A DNA stretch of 64,000 bases from an uncultured Roseburia sp. (GTDB lineage: Bacteria; Bacillota; Clostridia; Lachnospirales; Lachnospiraceae): assembly GCA_900542495.1 (NCBI GenBank), contig UQNW01000005.1, positions 1 through 64,000 of the forward strand, written 5' to 3'. The notes under the pieces were generated by a model. It was not told the DNA's origin. It ran no database searches and was given only the letters and a program-made list of their open reading frames with translations. The position numbers and the translations under genes were made by a program. The number at the start of each line of letters is the position of its first letter. Within the stretch, counting starts at the first letter, position 1. Positions 26,607 to 35,718 of the stretch are shown here, in pieces.

Positions 26607-28124
26607 TTAGTAACTAATTTTATATTCTTCCGGATGACGTTCCTTTAACTGTTCTGCCAGTTCTCCGCGTCCGGTGTTTTCTAATCGCTCACAATATTTT
26701 TTCAGATATCCTCTGCAATGGAATGGACCACCATCTGCAATTACATCCCATAACGGATCACTGCTCGTACGATAAATATTGCTCAGCATGTTTTCTGCTA
26801 CCCAGTGTTCCAACAGATATGCGCCTTTCCAGCATACTTCCGGATTCTGTTCTGCTACATTCACAGTTTCATGCGGATCATTTTTCACATTAAACAGTTC
26901 ATCTGTTTCCGTTAAGTGATATCCATCATGGTAAGTTCTGATATAAATCCAATCATCAAATCTGACTGCTCTCTGGCAGACATGTGCCATCTGACTTACA
27001 ACCAGATACTCTCTTCCTCCATCCTTTCCGCTTCGGATACAGTCTGCAAAACTAACGCCATCATACTGGACCGGATTTGCAAGTCCTACAACCCTATTGC
27101 ACTTAAATGGCGGAACATTTCCTATCAGATCGATCAGTGTAGGTAACAGATCCACGTTGTAATGGAAACCTTTTGACTCTACATTTTTTGCCATTCCAGG
27201 CCATTTAACGATCAGTGGAATATGTGTTACGATTGCATCTGCCTCACCATGTTCACAATAACTGCCATTTTCTCCAAGGCTTTCGCCATGATCGGAACTA
27301 ATGATAATAACTGTATCCTCGTAAATGTTCTGTTCTTTTAATTTATCGAAAATCTCTCCGATTTTCTTGTCGGCATACCAGATTCCAGTATCATACTCAT
27401 CTACCATTGACTTGTATTCTTCCAGATTTCTGACTTCTGCTGTCTGTCTTGGAGTATTAGGATTGTAATCCGGCTCATAACCATTTACTTCACATGCACT
27501 GTGTGCACCTGGCTTTGTTTCGCGATGATTTTTCAAAATTTCTTCTGTCATCCAGTCATCTGGAAGTGGTTCATTTTCGAATGGTTTTCCATATTTCATT
27601 GGTGTCCTGTATGGAATGTGCGGATCCCATAAGTGCACATGTAAAAACCAGTCCTGTGTTTCTTTTTTTCTGTCCAGCCAATCCAAGGCAATTGCCAGAA
27701 CATCATCTGCAGGTTCAAGTCCTCTTTTCCCGACATTATAGGTTTCATCAAATCCACCATTAAACCACCATGCACCATGTCTGTCAGGGAAACTGCTGAT
27801 TGAAGCTGTTTTCATTCCAGCTCTGCGCATCACTGCCGGAAGATTATATCTGCCATTGAAATCAGCCATTCCACGCATATGTCCTTCCGGACGCATTTCA
27901 GCGTTAAATCCTCCATGTCCTACACATCCATTGTGGATTCCAAATCGTCCTGTTACCATGGCTGCTCTACTTGGAAGACAAGGTGCATCCGAGCAATAAT
28001 AATCTGTAAATCTGACACCTTCTCTTGCCACCATATCAATATTGGGGCTGGTATTTCTGGAATATCCATAACATCCCAAATGATCAGGTCTTAATGTATC
28101 AATATCTACATAAATTATTTTCAT
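26607..28124 (-). CDS. Cys-type sulfatase, first gene of the ABC importer operon
   Basis: A 505-residue S1-family sulfatase with the canonical signature C49-L-P-S-R53 (SDAPCLPSRAAMVTGR). DIDTLRPDHLGCYG supplies N-terminal metal ligands; IISSDHGESLGE supplies the second set; HLWDPHIPYRTP is a conserved substrate-side segment. The type resembles heparan/choline-type S1 enzymes, but I would not name the substrate. No signal peptide. It is transcribed with the SBP-B-C-D-F genes, so import and desulfation are coupled genetically. Matured by anSME (28350). Confidence 0.9.
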   Translation of the reverse strand: MKIIYVDIDTLRPDHLGCYGYSRNTSPNIDMVAREGVRFTDYYCSDAPCLPSRAAMVTGRFGIHNGCVGHGGFNAEMRPEGHMRGMADFNGRYNLPAVMRRAGMKTASISSFPDRHGAWWFNGGFDETYNVGKRGLEPADDVLAIALDWLDRKKETQDWFLHVHLWDPHIPYRTPMKYGKPFENEPLPDDWMTEEILKNHRETKPGAHSACEVNGYEPDYNPNTPRQTAEVRNLEEYKSMVDEYDTGIWYADKKIGEIFDKLKEQNIYEDTVIIISSDHGESLGENGSYCEHGEADAIVTHIPLIVKWPGMAKNVESKGFHYNVDLLPTLIDLIGNVPPFKCNRVVGLANPVQYDGVSFADCIRSGKDGGREYLVVSQMAHVCQRAVRFDDWIYIRTYHDGYHLTETDELFNVKNDPHETVNVAEQNPEVCWKGAYLLEHWVAENMLSNIYRTSSDPLWDVIADGGPFHCRGYLKKYCERLENTGRGELAEQLKERHPEEYKISY

Positions 28125-28174
28125 GTTTACCTCCCTTTTGTTTTTATTAGTTATTTAATTTATTTAAATAATAT

Positions 28175-28203
28175 ATTATACAGAACGATTTTTCCATATG
28201 TAA
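28175..28203 (-). promoter_or_regulatory. Promoter of the sulfatase-ABC importer operon with AT-rich operator candidate
   Basis: Minus strand: TTACAT (28198-28203), 17-base spacer, TATAAT (28175-28180). Directly downstream is an A/T-rich near-dyad (TTATTTAAATAA and AAATTAAATAA, about 28149-28172). The element AAATTAAATAA also occurs before the ROK gene at 19206, which suggests control by that ROK protein. Confidence 0.55.
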
Positions 28204-28261
28204 AAGTACTATAATTCAACTATTTTTTTGTGTATTTTTAACAATTTTCTTTTTTAAATTG

Positions 28262-28332
28262 GCAAAAAAAAAACAACAACAATTTTGGATTCGCCACCTC
28301 AACAGTCTCATTTCCAAAATTGTCGTTTTTTA
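28262..28332 (-). terminator. Terminator after the maturase gene
   Basis: Minus strand: CGACAATTTTGGA pairs with TCCAAAATTGTTG across a ~30-base loop, then a long T-run. It ends the exporter-maturase unit before the next promoter. Confidence 0.75.
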
Positions 28333-28349
28333 TTAGTTAATTGGTTTTA

Positions 28350-29468
28350 TTACCTTTTATTTAGTGTGCCTGCGATCTCCTGCAGCATCGGCAGGCATTT
28401 TTCAAAAAACATTTGATAGCTCTCACAAAAATAATTCGTGTACAATCCGCTTTCCGTATCCAGATCCCTGTTTCGCTGGCAGCCTCCACGGCATACCCTA
28501 TAGTAACGGCAGTTTTTACATTCATCGGTCAGTTTTAAAGATCTCTCCAAAAATCCGATTTCTTTCCGTCTTGTGTTGATTTCCTCCATCTGGTTCTCAT
28601 TGAAGTTTCCCAGACGGTAATCATCCAGCATGTAAAAATCACATGGATACACACTGCCATCTGCCTCCACGACATTCTGGATTCCACAGATTCCCCTCTG
28701 GTCGCAGGCCTCCGGCTGATATCCGAGCAATATGCCAATATAATTTTCAAACTGCCGGATATATGGCTGTCTGCCCTTTTTCCAGTCTGCATACCATAAA
28801 GAAAACAGTCCGACCAGAAACGTTCCATACTGCTTTGGTTCCAGGGCATATTTATTTTTTCCATGAGCTTCCCCCAGTGGATCAAGACAAGCAATATACT
28901 GCTGGTAATTCCAGCCCTGCTTTTTATAAAATTCGTAGATTTCTGTAATGTGGTCAGCTACTTTCCGGTTTACGACTGTCAGGATGTTGTACTCAACACC
29001 ATATTTTTCCATTAATTCCGCTGCATGACAGATCTTATCAAACGTCGGCTCCCCACTCTTACTATGGCGGTGTGCGTCATGTATTTCTTTCGTTCCATCA
29101 ACAGACAGACCAACCAGAAACTGATTTTTTTTCAGGAATTTGCACCATTTTTCATCAATCAGGTACCCATTGGTCTGAAGTGCATTATTGACGCGGATTC
29201 CATGTTTATTATACTGCTTTTCAAATTCAATCACTTTTTCAAAAAAATCGATTCCACGAAGTGTCGGTTCTCCCCCCTGAAATGCATAACTGACTGCTCC
29301 CTCTGCACGGAGCATCGTCTTGCGGATCACATTTTTTAAAGTCTGCTCTGACATAAATCCATAAAATTCCTGAATCCTTTTCTGTGTTTCATCACAATAG
29401 AAGCAATAATCACATTTCATATTACACATCCCGGAAGATGGTTTCATCAGTACACTGATTGGTGGCAT
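28350..29468 (-). CDS. Anaerobic sulfatase-maturating enzyme (radical SAM, SPASM)
   Basis: A 372-residue radical-SAM enzyme. C15, C19 and C22 (MCNMKCDYCFYC) bind the SAM [4Fe-4S] cluster. FQGGEPTL is the SAM-binding motif. A C-terminal SPASM domain with many Cys (CDQRGICGIQNVVEADG, YPCDFY, CKNCRYYRVCRGGC, CESY) binds two further clusters. It oxidises the Cys of C-x-P-x-R in sulfatases to formylglycine in the absence of oxygen. All three sulfatases of the window are Cys-type, and this is the only maturase seen. It follows the TauE gene by 21 bases. Confidence 0.93.
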   Translation of the reverse strand: MPPISVLMKPSSGMCNMKCDYCFYCDETQKRIQEFYGFMSEQTLKNVIRKTMLRAEGAVSYAFQGGEPTLRGIDFFEKVIEFEKQYNKHGIRVNNALQTNGYLIDEKWCKFLKKNQFLVGLSVDGTKEIHDAHRHSKSGEPTFDKICHAAELMEKYGVEYNILTVVNRKVADHITEIYEFYKKQGWNYQQYIACLDPLGEAHGKNKYALEPKQYGTFLVGLFSLWYADWKKGRQPYIRQFENYIGILLGYQPEACDQRGICGIQNVVEADGSVYPCDFYMLDDYRLGNFNENQMEEINTRRKEIGFLERSLKLTDECKNCRYYRVCRGGCQRNRDLDTESGLYTNYFCESYQMFFEKCLPMLQEIAGTLNKR

Positions 29469-29489
29469 ATGCTTTTCCTCTTTTCATTC

Positions 29490-30275
29490 TTACATAAATT
29501 TAAAAATGTTATAAATATTGATTATGATCATCAAGACCATAAGTGCGATAAACAGCTTGTCAACTGTCTTCTCATCAATTTTCTTATTGATCGCACGTCC
29601 ACAGATTCCTCCGGCGATACCACCTGCGACCATAAGGATCAATACTCCGATCTGAAAATCCGGTACGCTTCCTGAAACGATCGTTGAAATCAGACTTGCA
29701 ATCTGCGAGAAGAAAATAATGTACAGAGAATTTTCTGCTGCAATTTTTGTCGACATAGAGAAGAAGAAAAATAACACTACAAGGTTAATAGGTCCGCCAC
29801 CAATTCCAAGGAAAGAAGACATAATTCCAAGAAATACACCAATAAGAACACACACACTTGCATTTTCTACTTTATAAGTCTTAATTTTCGCCTTATAAAT
29901 CGTATAAATAAGTGTTCCAAGTGTAACGATCAAAAGACACAGTGCCTGAACTGCTCCTACCTTGTTTGGATCACTGCTCAAAGATTTTACATAGGAAAAC
30001 AGCCATTTCCCGATCAGACCACCAACCGCTGCCCCTATTGCAAGCGGTAAACCAGTTTTCATGGAAACATGTGATTCTCCACTGATTTTGTTTTTCAAAA
30101 CAGAATATGTTGTCATAGACAATACCGTACATCCTGACAAAAAGCTGATAGCTGTTACATCCAGCACTCCAAAAGAATCAAGTACCGGTTTGATGATCAC
30201 TCCACCACCAATACCGCATATTGCACCAACAATGGATGCACCAAAGCATACGACTAAAAATATAAGATAAATCAT
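29490..30275 (-). CDS. TauE/SafE family anion (sulfite/sulfonate) exporter
   Basis: A 261-residue TSUP-family membrane protein with about eight helices in two repeats, each with a glycine-rich motif (GAICGIGGGVIIKP and SSFLGIGGGPINL). Members export sulfite, sulfoacetate or related sulfur anions, or import others. Its place 21 bases before the sulfatase maturase suggests that it disposes of sulfate or a derived sulfur anion produced by cytoplasmic sulfatases. Direction and substrate are inferred. Confidence 0.85.
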   Translation of the reverse strand: MIYLIFLVVCFGASIVGAICGIGGGVIIKPVLDSFGVLDVTAISFLSGCTVLSMTTYSVLKNKISGESHVSMKTGLPLAIGAAVGGLIGKWLFSYVKSLSSDPNKVGAVQALCLLIVTLGTLIYTIYKAKIKTYKVENASVCVLIGVFLGIMSSFLGIGGGPINLVVLFFFFSMSTKIAAENSLYIIFFSQIASLISTIVSGSVPDFQIGVLILMVAGGIAGGICGRAINKKIDEKTVDKLFIALMVLMIIINIYNIFKFM

Positions 30276-30343
30276 TTTCTTTCACTCCTCTTTCTCTTTT
30301 TTATTAAAGTAATCTGTCTTTTTCCTTCCCATCCAAAGACTGT

Positions 30344-31705
30344 TTATGGATTGTCTGCATCAAATTTTTGTACGATCTTTTTTAATAAAATGACTGCACA
30401 GATGGAAAGAACAAATTCAGCCACAAATCCGGCATAAGTAACACCTGCAGCACCAAATATTTTATTCAGAACAATAATCGCCGGTATCTCAAAGACAATT
30501 TTTCTCAGAATGGCAAAGACAAGAGATGTTCTTCCCATTCCGACACTCTGGAATACTCCAACTGCCAGAAAGTCAATGACCATAAAAGGCATACACAGAC
30601 AAAAGCCCCTCAGAAACATAGCTCCGAAAGACACAACCTCTTCATTTTTCATGAATAATATGATCAGCGACGGTGCAAAAATCCAGCATAAGATCATGAT
30701 CGTGACCATGCACGGGATCAGAATTTTCATCTCTGTACGGATGGTTTCCTCAAAACGTTTCTTATTCCTGCTCGCATAAGAATAGCCGACAAGCGGCATC
30801 ACACCCTGCGTGCCACCGATCGCAACCTGAATTGGAACCATGTAGACTTTCTGGGCGATACCGATAGCTGCTACTGCAGAAGAACCATATCCTGCAACAA
30901 AGTTATTTAAAATCGTCATTCCTGTTACATTTAAAAGATTTTGAATTGCTGCCGGTACTCCGACTTCTATCACTCCAAGCACGATTTCTTTCTTTAATTT
31001 CAGATACTTTGGATGAAGCCGGATGTTTGTTTTCTCTTTTCTTACGATCAGCAATACAAAAAAGTAGCAACATGCAAAACAGTTAGAAAGAAATGTTGCA
31101 AGTCCTGCACCGGCTGCTCCCATTCCAAGCCCCCATGGCAAAATGAAAATCGGATCCAGAATGATATTTAACACACAGCCACTCATCGTTCCGATACTTG
31201 CATGAAGTGCCGCTCCTTCCGACCGCACCATATATCCCATAACTACATTTAAGATCGTCGGGATCGCACCACATACTACTGCCCACCGCATGTATGAAAT
31301 TGTTGCCTCCGTTGTGTTTCCATCTCCTCCAAGCAGTGCTACAAACGGATGTATAAAAATCAGACAGAGCAGAGAAAGCACCGCACCACTTGCAACCGCT
31401 CCGTAAAATCCGAACGAAGCACTCTCCCTGACCGTCTGGGTATCTCCCCGACCCAATGCCCTGCTCATCATGCTTGAGGAACCGACACCAAACAGATTAT
31501 TCACCGCATTAAATGCCAACAATGCCGGTGCTGCCAGTGCAACCGCTGCATTCTGGATCTCATCGTTCATCATCCCAACAAATAGCGTATCCGCCAGACT
31601 GTATAAGACCGTAACTAGAGCTCCTATGATTGTTGGCACCATCAGTGTACGCACCGCTGCCGGAACCGGTGTCTCCTCGAATAATTTCTTATTTGTATTT
31701 CCCAA
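30344..31705 (-). CDS. MATE family efflux transporter
   Basis: A 453-residue MATE protein with 12 helices and the two MATE halves (SLADTLFVGMMNDEIQ near the N-terminus, VPIQVAIGGTQGVMPLVGYS in the second half). Starts with TTG 31705, 8 bases after AAAGGAG; no ATG lies nearby. It is 68 bases upstream of the TauE gene in the same direction and could share its transcript. The substrate is unknown. Confidence 0.88.
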   Translation of the reverse strand: MGNTNKKLFEETPVPAAVRTLMVPTIIGALVTVLYSLADTLFVGMMNDEIQNAAVALAAPALLAFNAVNNLFGVGSSSMMSRALGRGDTQTVRESASFGFYGAVASGAVLSLLCLIFIHPFVALLGGDGNTTEATISYMRWAVVCGAIPTILNVVMGYMVRSEGAALHASIGTMSGCVLNIILDPIFILPWGLGMGAAGAGLATFLSNCFACCYFFVLLIVRKEKTNIRLHPKYLKLKKEIVLGVIEVGVPAAIQNLLNVTGMTILNNFVAGYGSSAVAAIGIAQKVYMVPIQVAIGGTQGVMPLVGYSYASRNKKRFEETIRTEMKILIPCMVTIMILCWIFAPSLIILFMKNEEVVSFGAMFLRGFCLCMPFMVIDFLAVGVFQSVGMGRTSLVFAILRKIVFEIPAIIVLNKIFGAAGVTYAGFVAEFVLSICAVILLKKIVQKFDADNP

Positions 31706-31772
31706 ATCTCTTTCTCCTTTATTTATTCCTCATTCAGGCAGTACCACTATACACCCTAGTGTCCTGTCATGT

Positions 31773-31810
31773 AAAGAAAAACGAGTTGCAAAAACAACTC
31801 GCTTTTCTTT
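31773..31810 (-). terminator. Terminator after the LarA-like gene
   Basis: Minus strand: AAAGAAAAGCGAGTTG pairs with CAACTCGTTTTTCTTT around a small T-rich loop. It ends the PFK-aldolase-TIM-LarA unit. Confidence 0.75.
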
Positions 31811-31884
31811 GATTAGGGTATATTCTTTATAAAGGAATATCACAACATTTCCATAAGGGAATTATTATGATTTTTGCATAATGA

Positions 31885-33384
31885 TTAGCAGCATCCACAT
31901 CCGCCATTGTTATGACGATGTCCATAAGCATCCATGCAGTCATCTTCCGGATTCTTCATGCAAAGATGAACAGCTGCTTTCTTAAATGTCATTGGAAGTG
32001 CTAAAATGTTAGGGTTCTTTCCTACGAACTTCTTCTCTGCATCTGCTAAAGCTTCTTCAAAAGTAGCTCTTGTCTTAAGACCCATTCCTCTTGCATATCC
32101 CGGTTCCTCAGCACCAACAATATAGATTGCACTTGTATTCATCTCGGCAATATGTCCACAGGACATCATAGAAAATCCGTGGAATGGATGGAATGCATTT
32201 GTAAAACGGTATTTACGGATATATTCTTCATTTGTTGCGAAATATTCACCGTAACGGTTCATATCAGGCAGCTCATTCATATGGTCATGCTGGAACAGCT
32301 CATACTGCTCTCTTAAATATGGCCATAATTCATCATGGAAATATCCATTACAGATAGAAGAGCAGATGATAACACAGTTGTCACTCATAACACGTTTAAA
32401 TCTTAATACCTGTGCACTTAAAGCCTGCATCATCATGATTGGGTTTGTTCCCATACCATCACCATAGTGGAATTTCTGTGGCATACCAAATACGAGTACA
32501 TCGTATTTTTTCTCTGCCCAATGTACATATGTTCTCTTATCAGCACATTTCCAGCTGATCGGCATCATTTCTTTTGCATATCCGGAATAAATTGCAATCT
32601 GTCTTGAACATGTATCAAGTACAGCATCACAACAGAAGAATGGATGTCCCATTTTCTCTTCCATATGCATACTGATCTCGTTAAATTTATCACGCATTAA
32701 GCTTCCGCCGTTAACCGGTGTGAAGTCATCTCTGTGCATAACAGATGGTACATGGTGGCTTGCAATACATCTCCAGTTTGTGATACCTGTTGCACTGTGT
32801 TTGTATCCGCCTGAATATCCACCATATGGGTTACCCTGTACATGACCAATTAAGATTGGGAGATCACAGTCATATACATATTTGTTCATGTATACCGGAT
32901 CACCTCTGTGAGTTGTTCCAAGATATACCATATGCTCCTGATCCTCACTGTCATGGCTGATGATCTGACCTGTATGCCAGAATTCGTTGAATAATTCATC
33001 ACCGAAGATTGCTTTTGCATCGGATTCTTTACTTCTTGGATGTAATCCGTTAGAGATAATGAAAAGAATGTCTTTCTTCTCAACGCCTGCTGCATATAAC
33101 TCTCTTAAGATATATTTGATGCTTAATTTTCTGTGGCTTGTTGGCTGCTCTCCACCTTTTACACGGTCCGGAACGATAATTGTAACAGTGCTTCCTTTGT
33201 GTGCAAGCTCTGTTAATGTAGGCATTCCGATTGGATGAGCAAGACTTTCAAGATAAGCTTCCTCTAATTTGTCTTCCGGGATATAGTCAGGATCTTTTAC
33301 TGTTTCTCCTGGAATAAAAATATCTGTATTATCTGGTAATTCTGCTGCCATAGTACCCTGGCCATATTCGAAATCGATCTTCAT
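31885..33384 (-). CDS. LarA-like nickel-pincer racemase/epimerase
   Basis: About 499 residues of the LarA/DUF2088 family, which uses the nickel-pincer nucleotide cofactor to racemise or epimerise alpha-hydroxy acids (lactate, malate, gluconate and others). The segment NPYGGYSGGYK (185-195) matches the lysine-bearing cofactor loop (K195), SNGLH gives His115, and CIASHH gives a His in the position of the nickel ligand. Compared with lactate racemase as I remember it, D-x-x-R is here D73-R-V-K76, and His of the PHFFAGFSGG motif is Asn185, so lactate is unlikely. A Cys-rich tail (HRHNNGGCGCC) is unusual. Start ATG 33384 after AAAGGAG. Last gene of the PFK-FBA-TIM-LarA operon; LarC1 is at 55525. 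Confidence 0.8.
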   Translation of the reverse strand: MKIDFEYGQGTMAAELPDNTDIFIPGETVKDPDYIPEDKLEEAYLESLAHPIGMPTLTELAHKGSTVTIIVPDRVKGGEQPTSHRKLSIKYILRELYAAGVEKKDILFIISNGLHPRSKESDAKAIFGDELFNEFWHTGQIISHDSEDQEHMVYLGTTHRGDPVYMNKYVYDCDLPILIGHVQGNPYGGYSGGYKHSATGITNWRCIASHHVPSVMHRDDFTPVNGGSLMRDKFNEISMHMEEKMGHPFFCCDAVLDTCSRQIAIYSGYAKEMMPISWKCADKRTYVHWAEKKYDVLVFGMPQKFHYGDGMGTNPIMMMQALSAQVLRFKRVMSDNCVIICSSICNGYFHDELWPYLREQYELFQHDHMNELPDMNRYGEYFATNEEYIRKYRFTNAFHPFHGFSMMSCGHIAEMNTSAIYIVGAEEPGYARGMGLKTRATFEEALADAEKKFVGKNPNILALPMTFKKAAVHLCMKNPEDDCMDAYGHRHNNGGCGCC

Positions 33385-33495
33385 ATTTTTGTTCTCCTTT
33401 TCATTCATAGTATAAATTTCCGTAATCCGAAAAATCTTATTCTTCTCTGTTTCCGGATTCATATTTATGTTCTCTGTCTTGTTTGGATTTTCAGG

Positions 33496-34332
33496 TTATT
33501 TACCCATATAAAGACGGATGATCTCAAGGTATTCTTCCGGATAATATCCGATTTCACCCTGGAATCTTGTAAGTGCGATCAGTCCTCCGTCGATTTCGTC
33601 GATAGAAGCGAGCATTGCTGCATTATCCTGCTTTAATCCACCACCGTATACAATATCCATACCACCCGTCTGCTCTTTTACAAAACGTGCGATCTTAGTG
33701 ATGTAGTCTTTTCCTGCCGGTGTTTTACCAGGTCCGATTGACCAGATTGGCTCATAAGCGATCACAACTTTAGATTTATCAACATCTTTTAATCCAATCT
33801 CAAGCTGTTTGCCTAATACTTCCTGCCACTGCTCCTGCTCTTCACTCTTTTCTCCGATACAATAAAGAACTGTCATTCCTCTTTCAATGGCACATTTGAT
33901 CTCCTGATTTAACAGGCGGTTCACAGCATCTGTATCTGTCACTCCTGCCTCTGCAAGAATTCCGGCCTTATCGTTACGTTCTTCGCAATGTCCGATAATT
34001 GTTGTCTCACATCCTGCCGCAACCATTGCAGATGCCGGTCTGTTTGTTGTAAATGCACCAAAATTGCCACCTACTGCAGTGTCTGCTCTGTAAACACTCT
34101 GGCATCCGACCTTGATCGGGCTGTCCTCTGTTTTTGCTTTTGCTGCATTTAAAAGGTGAATCTCCGGAAAATACATTGCAAATTCTACTTCTGAATGATC
34201 ATATTTTTTCAGTTCGTCCTGTGTATTCTTTACAATATACTCTGCCCACTCAGCAACCGGTGCAATACGGTTTACTCCACCAAATTCTGTTGGAACATCA
34301 AATCTTTTTAAATTCAGATAAATATGTTTCAT
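33496..34332 (-). CDS. Triose-phosphate-isomerase-like enzyme with altered phosphate loops
   Basis: A 278-residue TIM-barrel isomerase. Catalytic residues are kept: N7-x-K9 in YLNLKRF, H115 in IIGHCEER, E194 in AYEPIWSIGPGKT with a normal loop-6 region. The phosphate-gripping loops differ: YGGS is YGGG (229-232), and the terminal LVGGASL is LIALTRF (251-257), so the two glycines that bind phosphate are gone. The substrate is therefore probably not glyceraldehyde 3-phosphate but a triose with another group at C3. GHSERR is GHCEER. Neighbours are an aldolase upstream and the LarA-like gene downstream. A divergent true TIM cannot be excluded. Confidence 0.8.
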   Translation of the reverse strand: MKHIYLNLKRFDVPTEFGGVNRIAPVAEWAEYIVKNTQDELKKYDHSEVEFAMYFPEIHLLNAAKAKTEDSPIKVGCQSVYRADTAVGGNFGAFTTNRPASAMVAAGCETTIIGHCEERNDKAGILAEAGVTDTDAVNRLLNQEIKCAIERGMTVLYCIGEKSEEQEQWQEVLGKQLEIGLKDVDKSKVVIAYEPIWSIGPGKTPAGKDYITKIARFVKEQTGGMDIVYGGGLKQDNAAMLASIDEIDGGLIALTRFQGEIGYYPEEYLEIIRLYMGK

Positions 34333-34412
34333 GGATTTTCCTCTCTATCTGGTATGGATACCGGAAGCACCCGCTGTATCTCCGGCATCCATTATGATCA
34401 ACTTACTCTTTC

Positions 34413-35567
34413 TTAGATTCCTGCTTTTCTGTAACGTTCTGCCATCTCGTCGATTGTAACGCGTTCTACCTTCGGTGCTTTTCCGTAGCTTCCGAACTTC
34501 ACAAGTAATGGTGCGATTGCTTCTTTTACACCATCTTCAATGCAAGTACAGATTCTTGCAACATCATCATCCGGAACATTTCCGTACATAATTGTATCCA
34601 TGATCGGTGTGATGAATGCACGAGGATCAAATGCTGATTTCTTTGTCTCTAATAATTCATAAATCTGACCTACAGATGCACTGTTTCTAAGAGCAGCATC
34701 TTTTGCAAAAAGCTCTTTCATATTTCTTGTAACTGCCAGACGAAGATCTGTATCAACATTGATTTTATTAATGCCGCAGTGGCTTACTTCTACAAGCTGG
34801 TCTACATCAATTCCGTATGCATTTGTGATCTCTCCGCCAAGGGCATTGATCTCTTCTACAATATACTGTGGAACAGTAGAAGATCCATGGCTTACAAGGT
34901 ATCCTTCGATTCCCTCATGCATCATACATTCTTTGATTGCGATGGCGATCTCTTTGCGGATCACTGCATTTTTTCCCTTATTCGCACCATGCATGGTACC
35001 ATAACTGATTGCCAATGCGTCAACTCCTGTTTTCTTAAAGAAATCAATCGCACTTAATGGGTTTGTGTATGTACTTGTTGCAGCAAATACATGATCTTCC
35101 ACACCTGCTAATACTCCAAGCTCACCCTCGACTGTAACCCCTCTCTCATGGGCATATTTTACAACTTCACGGGTCAGCTCCACGTTCTCATCAAACGGAA
35201 GTGAACTTCCGTCAATCATAACACTGGTATATCCACCCTCAATTGCTGCCACGCAGGAATCAAAATTCTTACCGTGATCTAAATGAAGTGCAACAGGAAT
35301 ATCACTGTCTGCTGCATATTTCTTTACTGCTGCTCCGATATTCTTAGCTCCTGCTTTCTTATCCTCTAATGTGGAATTAGCGAAATCTGTACGTCCACCC
35401 ATAAATCCATTTGCAAGATCAGCTCCCTGAATAATCGCAGGGCTTCTTAAAATCTGATGAACATCTACAGCTGCTTTTACCTGGCATACAGCATTTACAT
35501 TAAATGCACCCTGTGCATAACCATTCTTATCTGCTGCATCCAAAATTGCTCTCATTGGTACTAACAT
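34413..35567 (-). CDS. Class II aldolase (fructose-bisphosphate aldolase family)
   Basis: 384 residues, zinc-dependent class II aldolase of the long (CbbA-like) type. Metal and substrate residues lie in ALHLDHGKNFDSC, YTSVMIDGSS, SYGTMHGANKG, LVSHGSSTVPQ and KINVDTDLRLA. It cleaves a ketose 1-phosphate or bisphosphate to dihydroxyacetone phosphate and an aldehyde. Within this operon it would follow the PFK-like kinase. Start ATG 35567 directly after AAGGAGGATTGTT, a ribosome site that belongs to the upstream repeat. Confidence 0.85.
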   Translation of the reverse strand: MLVPMRAILDAADKNGYAQGAFNVNAVCQVKAAVDVHQILRSPAIIQGADLANGFMGGRTDFANSTLEDKKAGAKNIGAAVKKYAADSDIPVALHLDHGKNFDSCVAAIEGGYTSVMIDGSSLPFDENVELTREVVKYAHERGVTVEGELGVLAGVEDHVFAATSTYTNPLSAIDFFKKTGVDALAISYGTMHGANKGKNAVIRKEIAIAIKECMMHEGIEGYLVSHGSSTVPQYIVEEINALGGEITNAYGIDVDQLVEVSHCGINKINVDTDLRLAVTRNMKELFAKDAALRNSASVGQIYELLETKKSAFDPRAFITPIMDTIMYGNVPDDDVARICTCIEDGVKEAIAPLLVKFGSYGKAPKVERVTIDEMAERYRKAGI

Positions 35568-35573
35568 AACAAT

Positions 35574-35700
35574 CCTCCTTGTTTTGCGAAGCAAAATGCG
35601 ACTGCCCTTGCAGGAGCAGAGGATTTAGCCTCCTTGTTTTTCCGAAGGAAAAATCCGAGCTCCCTTGTGCGAGGAGAGGATTTAGCCTCCTTGTTTTGCT
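35574..35700 (-). repeat. Two tandem ~56-bp intergenic repeats, each with a UUCG hairpin and a ribosome-site-like core
   Basis: Units 35574-35628 and 35629-35685 and a partial third (35686-35700) begin CCTCCTTGTTTT and end GGATTTAG on the plus strand. On the minus (coding) strand each has a small hairpin (TTTTTCC-TTCG-GGAAAAA or TTTTGC-TTCG-GCAAAA) directly followed by ACAAGGAGG. The last copy supplies the aldolase ribosome site. The stem bases differ between units but pairing is preserved, which points to selection for structure. Confidence 0.75.
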
Positions 35701-35718
35701 TTCTATTTATATATGTTA

